From Cardiobacteriaceae bacterium (GTDB lineage: Bacteria > Pseudomonadota > Gammaproteobacteria > Cardiobacteriales > Cardiobacteriaceae): a stretch of 64,000 bases of DNA. Shown here one piece after another: positions 17,061 through 26,352 of the stretch. The position numbers were made by a program, and so were the translations under genes. The notes under the pieces are model-generated. The model saw only the letters and a program-made list of their open reading frames with translations, was not told the origin of the DNA and did not search any database. Location of the stretch: contig JAUMXB010000001.1 of NCBI GenBank assembly GCA_030529365.1, forward strand, positions 248,001 to 312,000, given 5' to 3'. Numbering within the stretch: position 1 is the first letter of the stretch; each line of letters starts with the position of its first letter.

Positions 17061-20000
17061 TCATCCTCGAATTTTACGGATACCAGCCGCGATACGCCGG
17101 GTTCGCTCATGGTGACGCCAATCAGATGGTCGCAGGATTGCATGCTGCGCTTGTGGTGGGTGATCATCACGAACTGCGTATCGCGCGCCATTTCCCGCAA
17201 CAGCGCATTGAGGCGCGCGACGTTGGCGTCATCGAGCGGCGCATCCACTTCATCGAGCAGGCAAAACGGCGCAGGATTGAGGCGGAAGAAGGAAAAGACC
17301 AGCGCCACGGCAGTCAACGCCTTTTCACCACCGGATAACACGCTCAGCTGCTTCACGTTTTTCCCCGGCGGACGCACATGGATGGTAATGCCGGCATTGA
17401 GGATATCGCTGTCCGTCCACGCCAGCCGCCCTTCGCCGCCGCGGAACAGCAGCGGAAAATATTCGCCGAAATGGCGGTTGACGATAGCGAAAGTGGCATG
17501 GAGGCGCTCGCGGGTTTGCGCGTCCAGCTCGGCAATAGCCTGCTCGAGCAATGCCAGACTTTCCTGAAGATCGCTGCATTGCGCAAACAGTTCCTGAAAT
17601 TCCTGATCGGCCTCGGCAAAGGCTTCCACCGCCGCCATGTTGACCGCGCCCAGGCGCTCGATGTCGCCGCGCAGGCGGCGGATATTGTCCTGCAACTGGC
17701 GGGTATCGACCTGCTCGTTGGCGGCGAATCGCAAAGGCTTGCGGTCGGCCGCGACAAAGGCGTTTTCCAGCTCGGCGATTTTCCCTGCCAGCCCTTCGAG
17801 GCGGTTGTGCAAATGGTTGCGCCGTTCCTCGGCCACGGCCTGCGCCTGCATCTGGTCGCGATAGCGGTTCTGCACCTGTTCCAGCGCGTCGCGCGCGGTG
17901 TTGCAGGCAGCAAGCGCCGCCTGCCGCGCCTCTTCATGCGCTGCCGCTTCCAGCATGAGCGTTTCCAGCGCCAGCGCGCTTTCTTCCAGCGACAGCTGCG
18001 TTTCTTCCAGCACTTGCGCTTCCTGGGCCATTTGCGCCAGCGCTTCCGCACGCGCTTCTGCCATGCGGCTTTCGTTGCCCTGGCGCGCGTCGAGCCAGCT
18101 CTGGTGGCGCAGCATTTCCTGCTCGCCGCGCGCCAGTTCGCCCTGCAATTGTTGCCAGTGCGCTTCGCTTTGGCGACGCGCCTGTTCGCTTTCCTGCCAG
18201 CGTTCCTGCAGCGCGGCGGTGTCTTGTGGCGCGCTGGCCTGCAAATCGCGCAAGGCTTCTTCCTGCGCTTCCTGCTCGCTGCGATTGGCGGCAAGATCGG
18301 CCTGCAAGGTCTGCAAGGTGCGCGCATGCCGCTCCTGCAACTGCATCTGGTGCGCCGCCTGCTGACGGGCAAGACCAAGCGCGTTGTGGCTCGCCTGCTG
18401 CTCGCGCCGCACCTGTTCGCGCTGCCTGTCGAGCGCCTGCAAGGCCTCGCGTGCGCTGGCCAGTTGGGCAGCGCTCTGCTCCATGGCCTGGCGCACGGCG
18501 TCTTGCCGCGCTTCGGCAGCAACAAGTTCTTCACGCAATTCCTGCAAACGGGCAAGGCGCGCCAGCGTGCCTGCGCGGTTGCTGCTCGCCGGTACAAAGC
18601 CGTCACGGCTCACCACGCTGCCGGAAAGGGTGAGATAACGCTCGCCCGGCGTCAAATCGGCAAGCTGCAATGCGCTGTCCGGCAGCGGCAGCGGCTGCAA
18701 ACCGGCGAGCCACGCGGCAAGCCCCTGCCTGCTTTTCACTATTTCCTGCCACGCGGGCGGCACGCTGCCGTCGCACACGAAGGCCTGCTGATGGCGCGCG
18801 GCCATTTCCGGCGACAGCGGCGCGCACAGGGCTTCCAGCCCTGCGCCCAGATGGCGCTCGATGGCTTCCTGCCACGCGGGCGCCACCTGCAAGCCATCGG
18901 CAAGGCGCGGCAAATCCTGCCATTGCGCTGGCGTATCGGCAGCGGGCGCGCCATGCCAATGCTCGAGCGTCTCCACCTTGCTGGTCAGCGCCGCCAGCTC
19001 GCGCGCCAGTTGCTGATCGTGACGCTGCTGCTCGCGATGCGCTTCCTCGGCATGGCGCACGTCTTCGCGCAGGCTGTCCGCCTGTTCATCCAGCTCGGCC
19101 AGCATGAGCGCATGGGTTTCCGCGGCCAGCGCCAGCGCTTCCACATCCGTTTCTTCCGCCGATTCGGGCAGAATTTCGGCGGCGAGGCGCTCCTCCAGCG
19201 TCAACTGCTGGCGGCGCAGCCCCTGCAACCGCGTGTCATGGGCGGTGACGAGCTCGCGATGGCGGTCGCGCAGGGTGCTCACGCGCTCCAGTTCGGCGCG
19301 CGCCTGTTGCGCGCTTTGCTGCACACGCTGGTAATCCTCGCGCGCCCGGCTTTCCTGCCCGCGCATGTCGGCGACGGTTTTTTCCAGCAATTGCAGGGCA
19401 TCCTGATGCGCCTGCGCTTCGCCGTCATCCTGGTTTTGCTGCTGTTGCAGCCTGTCGTGGCGTTGCCTTGCGCTATCCAGCGCACGCTGCGCGTAATCGA
19501 GCGTGCTTTGCAAACTGGCCTTGCGCACCGTTTCGCGCTGCACGGCGGCTTGCGCCGTTTCGCAGTGCGCCTGCAACGGCGCATGTGCCGCTTCCGCCTC
19601 GCGCAGGGCGACGCGCGCGTTTTCTGCTGCGCCCTGCAAGCGCTGCACGTCCACCATCAGGGCGGCCAGCGCGGCTTCATCGTGCTCGTATTGCTGGTTG
19701 GCGGCATCACGCTCGCTGCATGCGGCAAAGAGCAGCCAGCTTTGCAGGCGGTATTCATGGCCGGCCAGTTCGCTGTGCAGTTCGCGGTAGCGCGTGGCGG
19801 TTATGGCTTCCTTTTCCAGCCGTTCGCGCGCCTTGGCGAGTTGCTGCAAACGGTCTTCATGGCGGCCAAGCAGCTCGCGCACCTGCTCCATGCGCCGCTC
19901 GCTGTCGCGTCGGCGGCTGCGGTAAAGCGCCACGCCCGCCGCTTCTTCCACGAAGGTGCGCAATTCCTCGGGCTTGGATTCGACGATGCGGCTCACCATG

Positions 20001-20440
20001 CCCTGCTCAATCACGGCATAGCTGCGCGCGCCAACGCCCGTGCCCTGCAACAGCTCGACGATATCGCGACGGCGGCAACGCTGGCGGTTGATGAAATAAT
20101 GCGAGGTGCCGTCGCTCTCCACACTGCGGCGCACGATGATTTCCGCGTAGCTGGCAAAGGCGCCGCCAGCGCTGCCGTCGGCATTGTCGAAATGGAGCTC
20201 GACGCTCGCCATGGCCGCTGCCTTGCGCCCGGAAGAACCGGCAAAGATCACGTCGGTGAGCGATGCGCCGCGCAGCTGCTTGGCCGCGCTTTCGCCCAGC
20301 ACCCAGCGCACCGCATCGATGATATTGGACTTGCCGCAGCCGTTCGGGCCGATAATGCCGGTGACCGCCGCATCCACGGGAAAAACCGTGGCATCGGCGA
20401 AAGATTTGAACCCGTGCAGGCGGATGGCGGTCAGACGCAT
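17042..20440 (-). CDS. smc: Chromosome segregation protein SMC
   Basis: Chromosome-organising ATPase of 1132 residues. The N-terminal head has Walker A GPNGCGKSN (about residue 31), followed by long Gln/Glu/Ala/Arg-rich coiled coils with a hinge near residues 500-620. The C-terminal head has the signature LSGGEKALTAVAL and Walker B FCLLDEVDAPLDDAN. The last codons (KISHQ and stop) fall within the AAGCGCTT repeat at the 3' end, so the repeat probably replaced or extended the native C-terminus. ScpA and ScpB are not in the window. It is transcribed divergently from the SulP gene across a two-core repeat. Confidence 0.96.
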   Translation of the reverse strand: MRLTAIRLHGFKSFADATVFPVDAAVTGIIGPNGCGKSNIIDAVRWVLGESAAKQLRGASLTDVIFAGSSGRKAAAMASVELHFDNADGSAGGAFASYAEIIVRRSVESDGTSHYFINRQRCRRRDIVELLQGTGVGARSYAVIEQGMVSRIVESKPEELRTFVEEAAGVALYRSRRRDSERRMEQVRELLGRHEDRLQQLAKARERLEKEAITATRYRELHSELAGHEYRLQSWLLFAACSERDAANQQYEHDEAALAALMVDVQRLQGAAENARVALREAEAAHAPLQAHCETAQAAVQRETVRKASLQSTLDYAQRALDSARQRHDRLQQQQNQDDGEAQAHQDALQLLEKTVADMRGQESRAREDYQRVQQSAQQARAELERVSTLRDRHRELVTAHDTRLQGLRRQQLTLEERLAAEILPESAEETDVEALALAAETHALMLAELDEQADSLREDVRHAEEAHREQQRHDQQLARELAALTSKVETLEHWHGAPAADTPAQWQDLPRLADGLQVAPAWQEAIERHLGAGLEALCAPLSPEMAARHQQAFVCDGSVPPAWQEIVKSRQGLAAWLAGLQPLPLPDSALQLADLTPGERYLTLSGSVVSRDGFVPASSNRAGTLARLARLQELREELVAAEARQDAVRQAMEQSAAQLASAREALQALDRQREQVRREQQASHNALGLARQQAAHQMQLQERHARTLQTLQADLAANRSEQEAQEEALRDLQASAPQDTAALQERWQESEQARRQSEAHWQQLQGELARGEQEMLRHQSWLDARQGNESRMAEARAEALAQMAQEAQVLEETQLSLEESALALETLMLEAAAHEEARQAALAACNTARDALEQVQNRYRDQMQAQAVAEERRNHLHNRLEGLAGKIAELENAFVAADRKPLRFAANEQVDTRQLQDNIRRLRGDIERLGAVNMAAVEAFAEADQEFQELFAQCSDLQESLALLEQAIAELDAQTRERLHATFAIVNRHFGEYFPLLFRGGEGRLAWTDSDILNAGITIHVRPPGKNVKQLSVLSGGEKALTAVALVFSFFRLNPAPFCLLDEVDAPLDDANVARLNALLREMARDTQFVMITHHKRSMQSCDHLIGVTMSEPGVSRLVSVKFEDDKISHQ

Positions 20441-20531
20441 GAAAAGAGACAGTGAAGCCGGAAAAAAAACGGCGTATTATACGGGCGCTTTGCCGCGATC
20501 GCACCACCGCCCGCGCAAGCGCTCCCTGCGA

Positions 20532-20613
20532 TAATGATTTTTTACCATTTTTAAGCGCTTGTATGATGATTTTTTACCGTAACAAGCGCTTTATGATGGT
20601 AAAAAACAACTAT
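20532..20613. repeat. AAGCGCTT modular palindromic element, two cores (locus D)
   Basis: Cores at 20553-20560 and 20584-20591 (31 bp apart). All AT modules here are of the TGATTTTTTACC / GGTAAAAAACA type. It sits between the divergent smc and SulP starts, ending 38 nt before the SulP ATG, so it cannot be only a terminator. Confidence 0.9.
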
Positions 20614-20651
20614 AAATCACCAAATTATAAAAAGCCAACAAGGATTACACC

Positions 20652-22400
20652 ATGAGCCAAGCTGCCCGCCAAGTCGTCGCCGATTATTTCCTGCGTCTGG
20701 CGAGCATGCTTTTTCCCATGCGTCACTGGTTGCCGCAAGTCACGCCCGCCACTGTGCGCGCCGATTTCTGGGCGGGGCTAACCGGCGCGGTGATGGTATT
20801 GCCGCAGGGCATCGCCTTTGCCCTCATTGCCGGACTGCCGCCGGAATTCGGCCTTTACAGCGCCATCGTCGTGCAGCTGCTGGCCGGCCTTTTCGGCTCC
20901 AGCTGGCACATGGTCTCGGGGCCGACCGTGGCGCTCTCCATCGTCATCCCCGGCATCATCGCGCCCTACGCCGTGCCCGGCAGCCCGCAATACATCGGCC
21001 TCTCGCTCACCGTGATGATGATGGTCGGCATCATCCAGCTCTCCTTCGGCCTCTTTCGCTTGGGCAGCCTCGTCAATTTCATCTCGCACACCGTCATCAT
21101 CGGCTTTACTGCTGGCGCCGGCTTTCTCATCATCATGAGCCAGCTGCCCGCCTTTTTCGGGCACAGCGCCGAACGCGGCCTTTCCCTGTTCGAGCGCTTT
21201 TCCGCCATCAGCGAGATGGCGATGAGCCCGCACTGGCCGTCGCTTGCCGTCGCCCTCGTAACTTTGGCCGTCGCCATTGCCGTGCGCCGCATTCGCCCGC
21301 GCGCCCCGCATATGCTGCTCGGCATGATTAGCGGCACGCTTTTCGGCCTGGCGATTGGCGCGTCGGACAAAGGCGTGGCCATGCTCGGCGCGCTTCCGAG
21401 CGCGCTGCCGCAATTTACCCTGCCCGATATGCCCTTCCAGACGCTCACCAATCTGCTGCCGTCGGCTTTCGCGCTGGCCTTGCTCGGCCTGATCGAAGCG
21501 GTATCGATTGCGCGCTCCATCGCCATTCGTTCGCACCAGCGCATTGACGGCAATCAGGAATTTTTCGGGCAAGGGCTGTCAAATATTGTCGGCAGCTGCT
21601 GCTCGTGCTACGTGGGCTCAGGTTCGTTCAACCGCAGCGCTATCAATTACGACAGCGGCGCGAAAACGCCGATCGCGCTGGTCTTTACATCGGCCATTAT
21701 CGCCGTGGTGCTTGTCTTTTTCCCCTGGCTCACCCGCGAGCTGCCCCTGCCCGCGATGGCGGCCACCATCCTGCTTGCCGGTTACAATCTTTTCGATTTC
21801 AGGCATATCCGCCTGATCGCCCGCACCAGCCGCAACGAGCTTTCCATCATTCTCGTCACCTTTATTTCCACCCTTTTCATCAACCTCGAATTCGCCATTT
21901 ACGCCGGCGTGATTCTCTCGCTAGTGCTCTATCTGCAGAAAACTTCGCATCCCATGGTTACCGAAGTCGATTTCAGCGAGCTGATCAATATGCCGGATGC
22001 CGCGCCCGTGCCCATTCACGTCATCCGCCTCGACGGCTCGCTCTTTTTCGGCGCGGTCGATCACGTGCAAAACCGCTTGGCTGCCATTGGCCGCAACCGG
22101 CAATGGCGGCATCTGGTCATTCTTGCCGAAGGCGTCAATATCATCGACGTCGCCGGCATCGAAATGCTGCTCTCGCAAAAGCTGCGCCTGCAAAAAACCG
22201 GCGGCGACCTTTATCTCATCGGCGTCAAGCCGCATTTGCGCCGCAAACTGGCGAAAAGCCCGTATTGGCAGCGTCTTGATGGCGACAATACCCTGTTCGA
22301 CAGCACCTACGTTGCCTTCCGCACCATCCTGCGCTCGCTCAATATCAGCAACTACCGCGCCTATATGAAGCATTTGTTCAGGGATTATCAGAAGCTGTAA
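20652..22400 (+). CDS. SulP family inorganic anion transporter with STAS domain
   Basis: A 582-residue membrane protein of the SLC26/SulP family. About 10-12 hydrophobic segments contain family motifs: LTGAVMVLPQGIAFALIAGL near residue 45, a GPTVAL motif, and a conserved GSFNRSAINYDSG region. A C-terminal cytoplasmic STAS domain spans about residues 440-565 (VHVIRLDGSLFFGAVD, LAEGVNIIDVAGIEML). SulP proteins carry sulfate, bicarbonate or dicarboxylates; the substrate cannot be told from sequence. AAGGA lies before the ATG. Repeats flank both ends. Confidence 0.92.
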   Translation: MSQAARQVVADYFLRLASMLFPMRHWLPQVTPATVRADFWAGLTGAVMVLPQGIAFALIAGLPPEFGLYSAIVVQLLAGLFGSSWHMVSGPTVALSIVIPGIIAPYAVPGSPQYIGLSLTVMMMVGIIQLSFGLFRLGSLVNFISHTVIIGFTAGAGFLIIMSQLPAFFGHSAERGLSLFERFSAISEMAMSPHWPSLAVALVTLAVAIAVRRIRPRAPHMLLGMISGTLFGLAIGASDKGVAMLGALPSALPQFTLPDMPFQTLTNLLPSAFALALLGLIEAVSIARSIAIRSHQRIDGNQEFFGQGLSNIVGSCCSCYVGSGSFNRSAINYDSGAKTPIALVFTSAIIAVVLVFFPWLTRELPLPAMAATILLAGYNLFDFRHIRLIARTSRNELSIILVTFISTLFINLEFAIYAGVILSLVLYLQKTSHPMVTEVDFSELINMPDAAPVPIHVIRLDGSLFFGAVDHVQNRLAAIGRNRQWRHLVILAEGVNIIDVAGIEMLLSQKLRLQKTGGDLYLIGVKPHLRRKLAKSPYWQRLDGDNTLFDSTYVAFRTILRSLNISNYRAYMKHLFRDYQKL

Positions 22401-22457
22401 AATAGTGTTTTTTTACCATCATGAAGCGCTTGTCGCGGTAAAAAATCACTATTTTTT
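22401..22457. repeat. AAGCGCTT modular palindromic element, one core (locus E)
   Basis: The clearest single-core copy: core 22424-22431 inside a near-perfect inverted repeat of about 17 bp (AATAGTGTTTTTTTACC on the left, GGTAAAAAATCACTATT on the right). Starts 1 nt after the SulP stop, in a convergent gap. The right arm ends in six T. Confidence 0.92.
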
Positions 22458-22465
22458 CGTAAGAT

Positions 22466-23173
22466 TTATCCCACCAGCAAGCCCCAAAAATACTGGAGCG
22501 CGAACACGAAAGGATGAATCAGCGTTTGCCAGAACGGCATCTGCGTTTCCTGCGTCACCAGAAAGGGAATCACGATCATCCGCGCCAGCAAGTAATACAC
22601 GGCGATCACCAGCACCACGAACACCGTTTTCTTCAGCACATAGTCGGCAATCAGCGCCGTGGCGTTCACCGCGCTTTCGCGCGCAATGCGCTCGGCAATG
22701 TCGGCAGCGGTTTTCTGCCCGAAAAGCCAGTGCCAGACGTTGTCGGTGCGGCTTTCCGCCTCGCTCAGCGCCACGGCATAGACGCGCTGGAAGATTTCGT
22801 TTTCCACGAATTTCTTCACGTCGAAACCGTGGCTGCGGTAAATGGTGTGGCAGGTTCTCAGCGTTTTCAGCATGTTGTAGGTGCCCTGCACGATGGACAG
22901 CAGATAAACGCTGGCAATGGCAAGCAGCGCATGTTCGCGCGCGAGCCACAGCGGCAGCAGCAGTACCGCAGCCATGACCAGGGCGCTGTTGACGCTGAGA
23001 TTGATGACGGCAGCGCGCAGGTGATGGTTGATCAGCCGCTTGAGTTCGCTTTCCGCTTCGCGGGTGCCGTCGATAATGCCCTGGGCAATGGCGGCATCTT
23101 CCTTTTCCGCCGCCAGCGAATTGCCGAAGCGCTTGGCCGCGAGTACGGCAACGGGAATGATGAACTGGATCAT
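22466..23173 (-). CDS. Uncharacterised integral membrane protein
   Basis: A 235-residue protein I do not recognise. An N-terminal hydrophobic start (MIQFIIPVAVLAAKRFG) and a charged helix precede two adjacent membrane segments (about residues 55-95). A cytoplasmic-type region with many R, E and D follows (YRSHGFDVKKFVENEIFQRV). Two more membrane segments lie near the C-terminus (about 180-235). It starts 48 nt after the amidase stop on the same strand, so an envelope-related role with that amidase is possible but only contextual. Confidence 0.7.
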   Translation of the reverse strand: MIQFIIPVAVLAAKRFGNSLAAEKEDAAIAQGIIDGTREAESELKRLINHHLRAAVINLSVNSALVMAAVLLLPLWLAREHALLAIASVYLLSIVQGTYNMLKTLRTCHTIYRSHGFDVKKFVENEIFQRVYAVALSEAESRTDNVWHWLFGQKTAADIAERIARESAVNATALIADYVLKKTVFVVLVIAVYYLLARMIVIPFLVTQETQMPFWQTLIHPFVFALQYFWGLLVG

Positions 23174-23221
23174 GGCGTTATCCGGCAGGCTGGGGAAGAT
23201 CGGCGGCGGTGCGCGGTTGCG

Positions 23222-24679
23222 CTATTTGCCGAGCAGCATGTGCTGCGGCAAATGCTCGCGGAAATAGCTTTCGATGCCGCTCGCGATGCCGCGCGCGATT
23301 TTGTCCTGATGCGCGGGTGAAGCGAGCAGGCGCGCGTCTTCCGGGTTGGAAATAAAGGCGGTTTCCACGAGCAGCGACGGGATTTCCGGCGAACGCAGCA
23401 CCACGAAGTTGGCGCGCTCCACGCTGCGCTTGTGGGTATGCCCCACTTTCGCCAGCTCGCGGATGGTATGGCGGCCGAACACGTTGCTGGATTCCAAAGT
23501 GGCATCGAGCTGGATATCGAGCAGCGCTTCCTGGATGTCGTTATCGTATTTGCTCACGTCCACGCCCCATTTGAGGTCAACCGCGTTTTCGCGCTTGGCG
23601 AGGTAGCGCGCGAGCTGCGAGGAAGCGCCCTTGGTGGAAAGCATATAGACGGAGGAACCACGCGGCCCTTCGCCTTCCACGGCATCGGCGTGAATGGAAA
23701 CGAAAAGATCGGCCTTGTTGCGCCGCGCAATCGCGGTGCGCTCGCGCAGGGGAACGAACACGTCGCGATCGCGGGTGAGAATGGCGCGGTAGCCCGGCTT
23801 GGCGTCAAGCAGGCGCTTCAGGCGCTGGGAAATGGCAAGCACCGCCATCTTTTCCTGCAAGCCGGTAGCGCGGCTGATTGCCCCCGGATCCTTGCCGCCA
23901 TGGCCAGGATCGATAACCACGATGATGTTTTTCTTGCTGGCGCCCACCGGCGGCGCGACCGGCACCTGCTTCTGCACCTTGCCGGAAGCGGAAATATTGC
24001 GCTCCACCATGAGCGCGGACGGTGGCTGCACCTGCACCGGCGGCACTACTACGGCCACATCCGCCGATGGCGGTTGCGGATTCACCACGGGCGGCACCGG
24101 CGTTTGCGCCACAGGCGGCGCAGCGATATTCACGCTTGCCGCGCCCGCATTGGCGTTTCGCGTCGGTGCGGGCGACGGCGTCTTGCCGGCAATCATGTCG
24201 TTCAGCTGCTGCCGCGTATCGAGCGGCCCGCCAGCGAAGACCACGAACGGCACCTGCGCCTCATCCAGCGACGAAAGCGTGAGCGCCGGATCATAGCTGC
24301 GGTCGTACACGTCCACCACGATGCGGTTGCCACGGCGGCCTTCCGGCTTCAGCGTATAAATATTGGCTTTCACCACATCATTGAGATCGATCACCACGCG
24401 CAGCATGTCCTGGCTGCGGAAGCCGCTGCGCACCGAATCGACCGGCCCATCGTTCAACACCAGCCCGGCCCGCCCTTCGCGACGGGCATCGGGAATATCG
24501 AGCACGATGCGCGGTGGATCCGGCAGACTGAATTGCTGGAAGACTGTCGGCGCATCAAGATCGAGCACGATTTGCACCTTGTCCGGCAGACGGTTGGCAC
24601 GAATCCCTTCCACCACCACGGCAGCTTGGGCCCATACGGCGAGAAAAACCAGGCTCACTGCCAGGCAGAAGCGTTTCAT
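23222..24679 (-). CDS. N-acetylmuramoyl-L-alanine amidase (AMIN + Amidase_3), AmiB/AmiC-like
   Basis: Periplasmic cell-wall hydrolase that cuts the peptide stem from MurNAc during septum splitting. From the ATG at 24679 the protein is 485 residues; the upstream frame extension lacks a signal peptide and is discarded. Parts in order: signal peptide (cleavage after AQA), AMIN targeting domain (about 20-130), a long Pro/Val/Ala linker (about 180-250), and the Zn amidase domain with VVIDPGHGGKDPGA, SIHADA and VETAFISNPED. There is no LysM domain, which separates it from E. coli AmiB-like paralogues with LysM in related species. Confidence 0.92.
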   Translation of the reverse strand: MKRFCLAVSLVFLAVWAQAAVVVEGIRANRLPDKVQIVLDLDAPTVFQQFSLPDPPRIVLDIPDARREGRAGLVLNDGPVDSVRSGFRSQDMLRVVIDLNDVVKANIYTLKPEGRRGNRIVVDVYDRSYDPALTLSSLDEAQVPFVVFAGGPLDTRQQLNDMIAGKTPSPAPTRNANAGAASVNIAAPPVAQTPVPPVVNPQPPSADVAVVVPPVQVQPPSALMVERNISASGKVQKQVPVAPPVGASKKNIIVVIDPGHGGKDPGAISRATGLQEKMAVLAISQRLKRLLDAKPGYRAILTRDRDVFVPLRERTAIARRNKADLFVSIHADAVEGEGPRGSSVYMLSTKGASSQLARYLAKRENAVDLKWGVDVSKYDNDIQEALLDIQLDATLESSNVFGRHTIRELAKVGHTHKRSVERANFVVLRSPEIPSLLVETAFISNPEDARLLASPAHQDKIARGIASGIESYFREHLPQHMLLGK

Positions 24680-24987
24680 GAAATTCCTTATGTCCTGATG
24701 CTCACAAACGCCGCGTATTATGCCAATTCCCCGGAAAGGCAACAAACCGCCGCGCAACATGCTTCGCTCAAGTCGAAATGAGAAATTTTCTCACGATAAG
24801 CGCTTATTGATGAGAAATAATTACTATATCAAGCGCTTTATATAGTGATTTTTTATCGCAAAAAGCGCTTATTAACGAGAAATTTTCCCATTTTGATACA
24901 GGATTACCACGATGTATGAATATCCTGCAACATGCCCGGATGGCCACGAGCCATCCACCCCTTCCCGCGCCATCTCGCCGGAAATCA
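24680..24987. other. 308-bp intergenic region upstream of the amidase
   Basis: Holds the three-core palindromic element (24779-24890) and about 95 bp of ordinary sequence on each side. A possible 28-codon ORF starts at 24912 (GGA upstream) and overlaps the rarA end; nothing supports its being a gene. Confidence 0.6.
24779..24890. repeat. AAGCGCTT modular palindromic element, three cores (locus F)
   Basis: The longest copy in the window: cores at 24798-24805, 24831-24838 and 24863-24870 (spacings 33 and 32). It mixes both AT modules: GAGAAATTTTCTC at the outer ends and TATAGTGATTTTTTATC inside. Confidence 0.9.
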
Positions 24988-26298
24988 TCACTTTTTGACG
25001 GCGCTTTTCTCCGCTTCCGCGTCCAGCGCGCGCAGATAGTCGAGCTTGTCGGCGAGCTTGATTTCAAAGCCGCGCCGGTTCGGCTCGTAAAAACGCACGT
25101 CCGCCATCGCGTCCGGCAGATAGGTTTGCCCGGCGGCATAGGCGTTTTCCTCATGGTGCGCATAACGATAGCCCTTGCCATAGCCCGCTTCGCGGTGCGT
25201 TTTGGTCGGCGCGTTGCGCAAATGCAGGGGCACGGGATGCGCGGGATGCTCGCGCACATAGGCAAAGGCGGCTTTCATCGCGAGATAGCTCGCGTTGCTT
25301 TTTGGCGCCAGCGCGAGATAGGTGACGGCCTGCGCGAGCGCGAGATGCCCTTCCGGGCTGCCGAGGCGTTCGTAGGTCTGGTAGGCGTTGAGCGCGAGAT
25401 TGAGTGCGTTGGGATCGGCATTGCCGATATCTTCGCTTGCCACGCACAACATGCGCCGCGCGATGGTGAGCGGATCGGCGCCGCCTTCGACCATGCGCGC
25501 AAACCAGTACATGGCACCATCGGGATTGGAGCCGCGCAGCGATTTGTGAAAGGCGGAAAGCATTTCGTAGAACCAGTCGCCCTGCTTGTCGAGCGCTTTC
25601 GGCTGGTCGGCAAGCGCTTGCGCGAGCGCGTCGTCGGCATCCATGTCCGAGGCGACGAGCAAATGCCATTCTTCCAGCCAGTTGAGCGCCTTGCGAATGT
25701 CGCCTGCGGCATGCCAGGCGAGCGTTTGCAGCCCGGGATGTTCGCGCAGGGCGCTGTCGCCAAGAATGTCCAGCCCTTTGTTGAGGCGCGCCACGATGTC
25801 TTCCGCTTCCACGGCATGCAGCTGCAAGACACGCAGGCGCGAGAGCAGCGCGTTGTTGACATGAAAAGAGGGATTTTCCGTGGTGGCGCCGATGAGGATG
25901 ATGGTGCCGTCTTCCACAAAAGGCAGGAAAGCGTCCTGCTGCGCCTTGTTGAAACGGTGGATTTCGTCGATAAAGAGAATGGTGCGGCGGCCGAGGCTGC
26001 GCGCACGCTGCGCCTCATCGACGGCGGCACGCACGTCTTTCACGCCGGAAAAAACGGCGGAAAGGCGCACGAATTCGGCATCAAAGGCATGGGCGAGGAG
26101 AAGGGCGAGTGTGGTCTTGCCGCAACCGGGCGGCCCCCAAAGCAGCATGGAAAAGGGTTTGCCCTGGGCAATGGCGGCAGCGAGCGGCGTGCCCTCGCCC
26201 AGGATATGGCGCTGGCCGACGTAATCGGCGAGCGTTTGCGGGCGCATGCGCTCGGCAAGCGGCGGATCGGTGCGCGAGAACAGTCCTTCCTGTTGCAT
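24988..26298 (-). CDS. rarA: Replication-associated recombination protein RarA
   Basis: AAA+ ATPase (also MgsA) acting at stalled replication forks. The core reads PLAERMRPQTLADYVGQ, Walker A GPPGCGKTT, Walker B LFIDEIHRFNK, GATTENPS and the C-terminal tetramerisation region RNAPTKTHREAGYGKGYRYA. I choose the ATG at 26298 (436 residues, AAAGG about 8 nt upstream); an ATG at 26313 would add five residues. In many proteobacteria it follows ftsK and lolA; here a MarR cassette interrupts that order. Confidence 0.94.
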   Translation of the reverse strand: MQQEGLFSRTDPPLAERMRPQTLADYVGQRHILGEGTPLAAAIAQGKPFSMLLWGPPGCGKTTLALLLAHAFDAEFVRLSAVFSGVKDVRAAVDEAQRARSLGRRTILFIDEIHRFNKAQQDAFLPFVEDGTIILIGATTENPSFHVNNALLSRLRVLQLHAVEAEDIVARLNKGLDILGDSALREHPGLQTLAWHAAGDIRKALNWLEEWHLLVASDMDADDALAQALADQPKALDKQGDWFYEMLSAFHKSLRGSNPDGAMYWFARMVEGGADPLTIARRMLCVASEDIGNADPNALNLALNAYQTYERLGSPEGHLALAQAVTYLALAPKSNASYLAMKAAFAYVREHPAHPVPLHLRNAPTKTHREAGYGKGYRYAHHEENAYAAGQTYLPDAMADVRFYEPNRRGFEIKLADKLDYLRALDAEAEKSAVKK

Positions 26299-26352
26299 TT
26301 TATGGCCTTTCATCAATTTGTTGCTGTCATGAAGTATTTTATGCGCCTGCTC

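Noticed and set aside
17378-20455. A 1025-codon plus-strand open frame
   Set aside because: It is the exact antisense of smc; codon bias of the Gln/Ala/Arg-rich coiled coil keeps the opposite frame open. The composition (many H, L, R, Q) is typical of such shadows.
24912-24998. Possible 28-codon ORF between repeat F and rarA
   Set aside because: Very short, overlaps the rarA end and shows no family resemblance; the nearby GGA is weak support.
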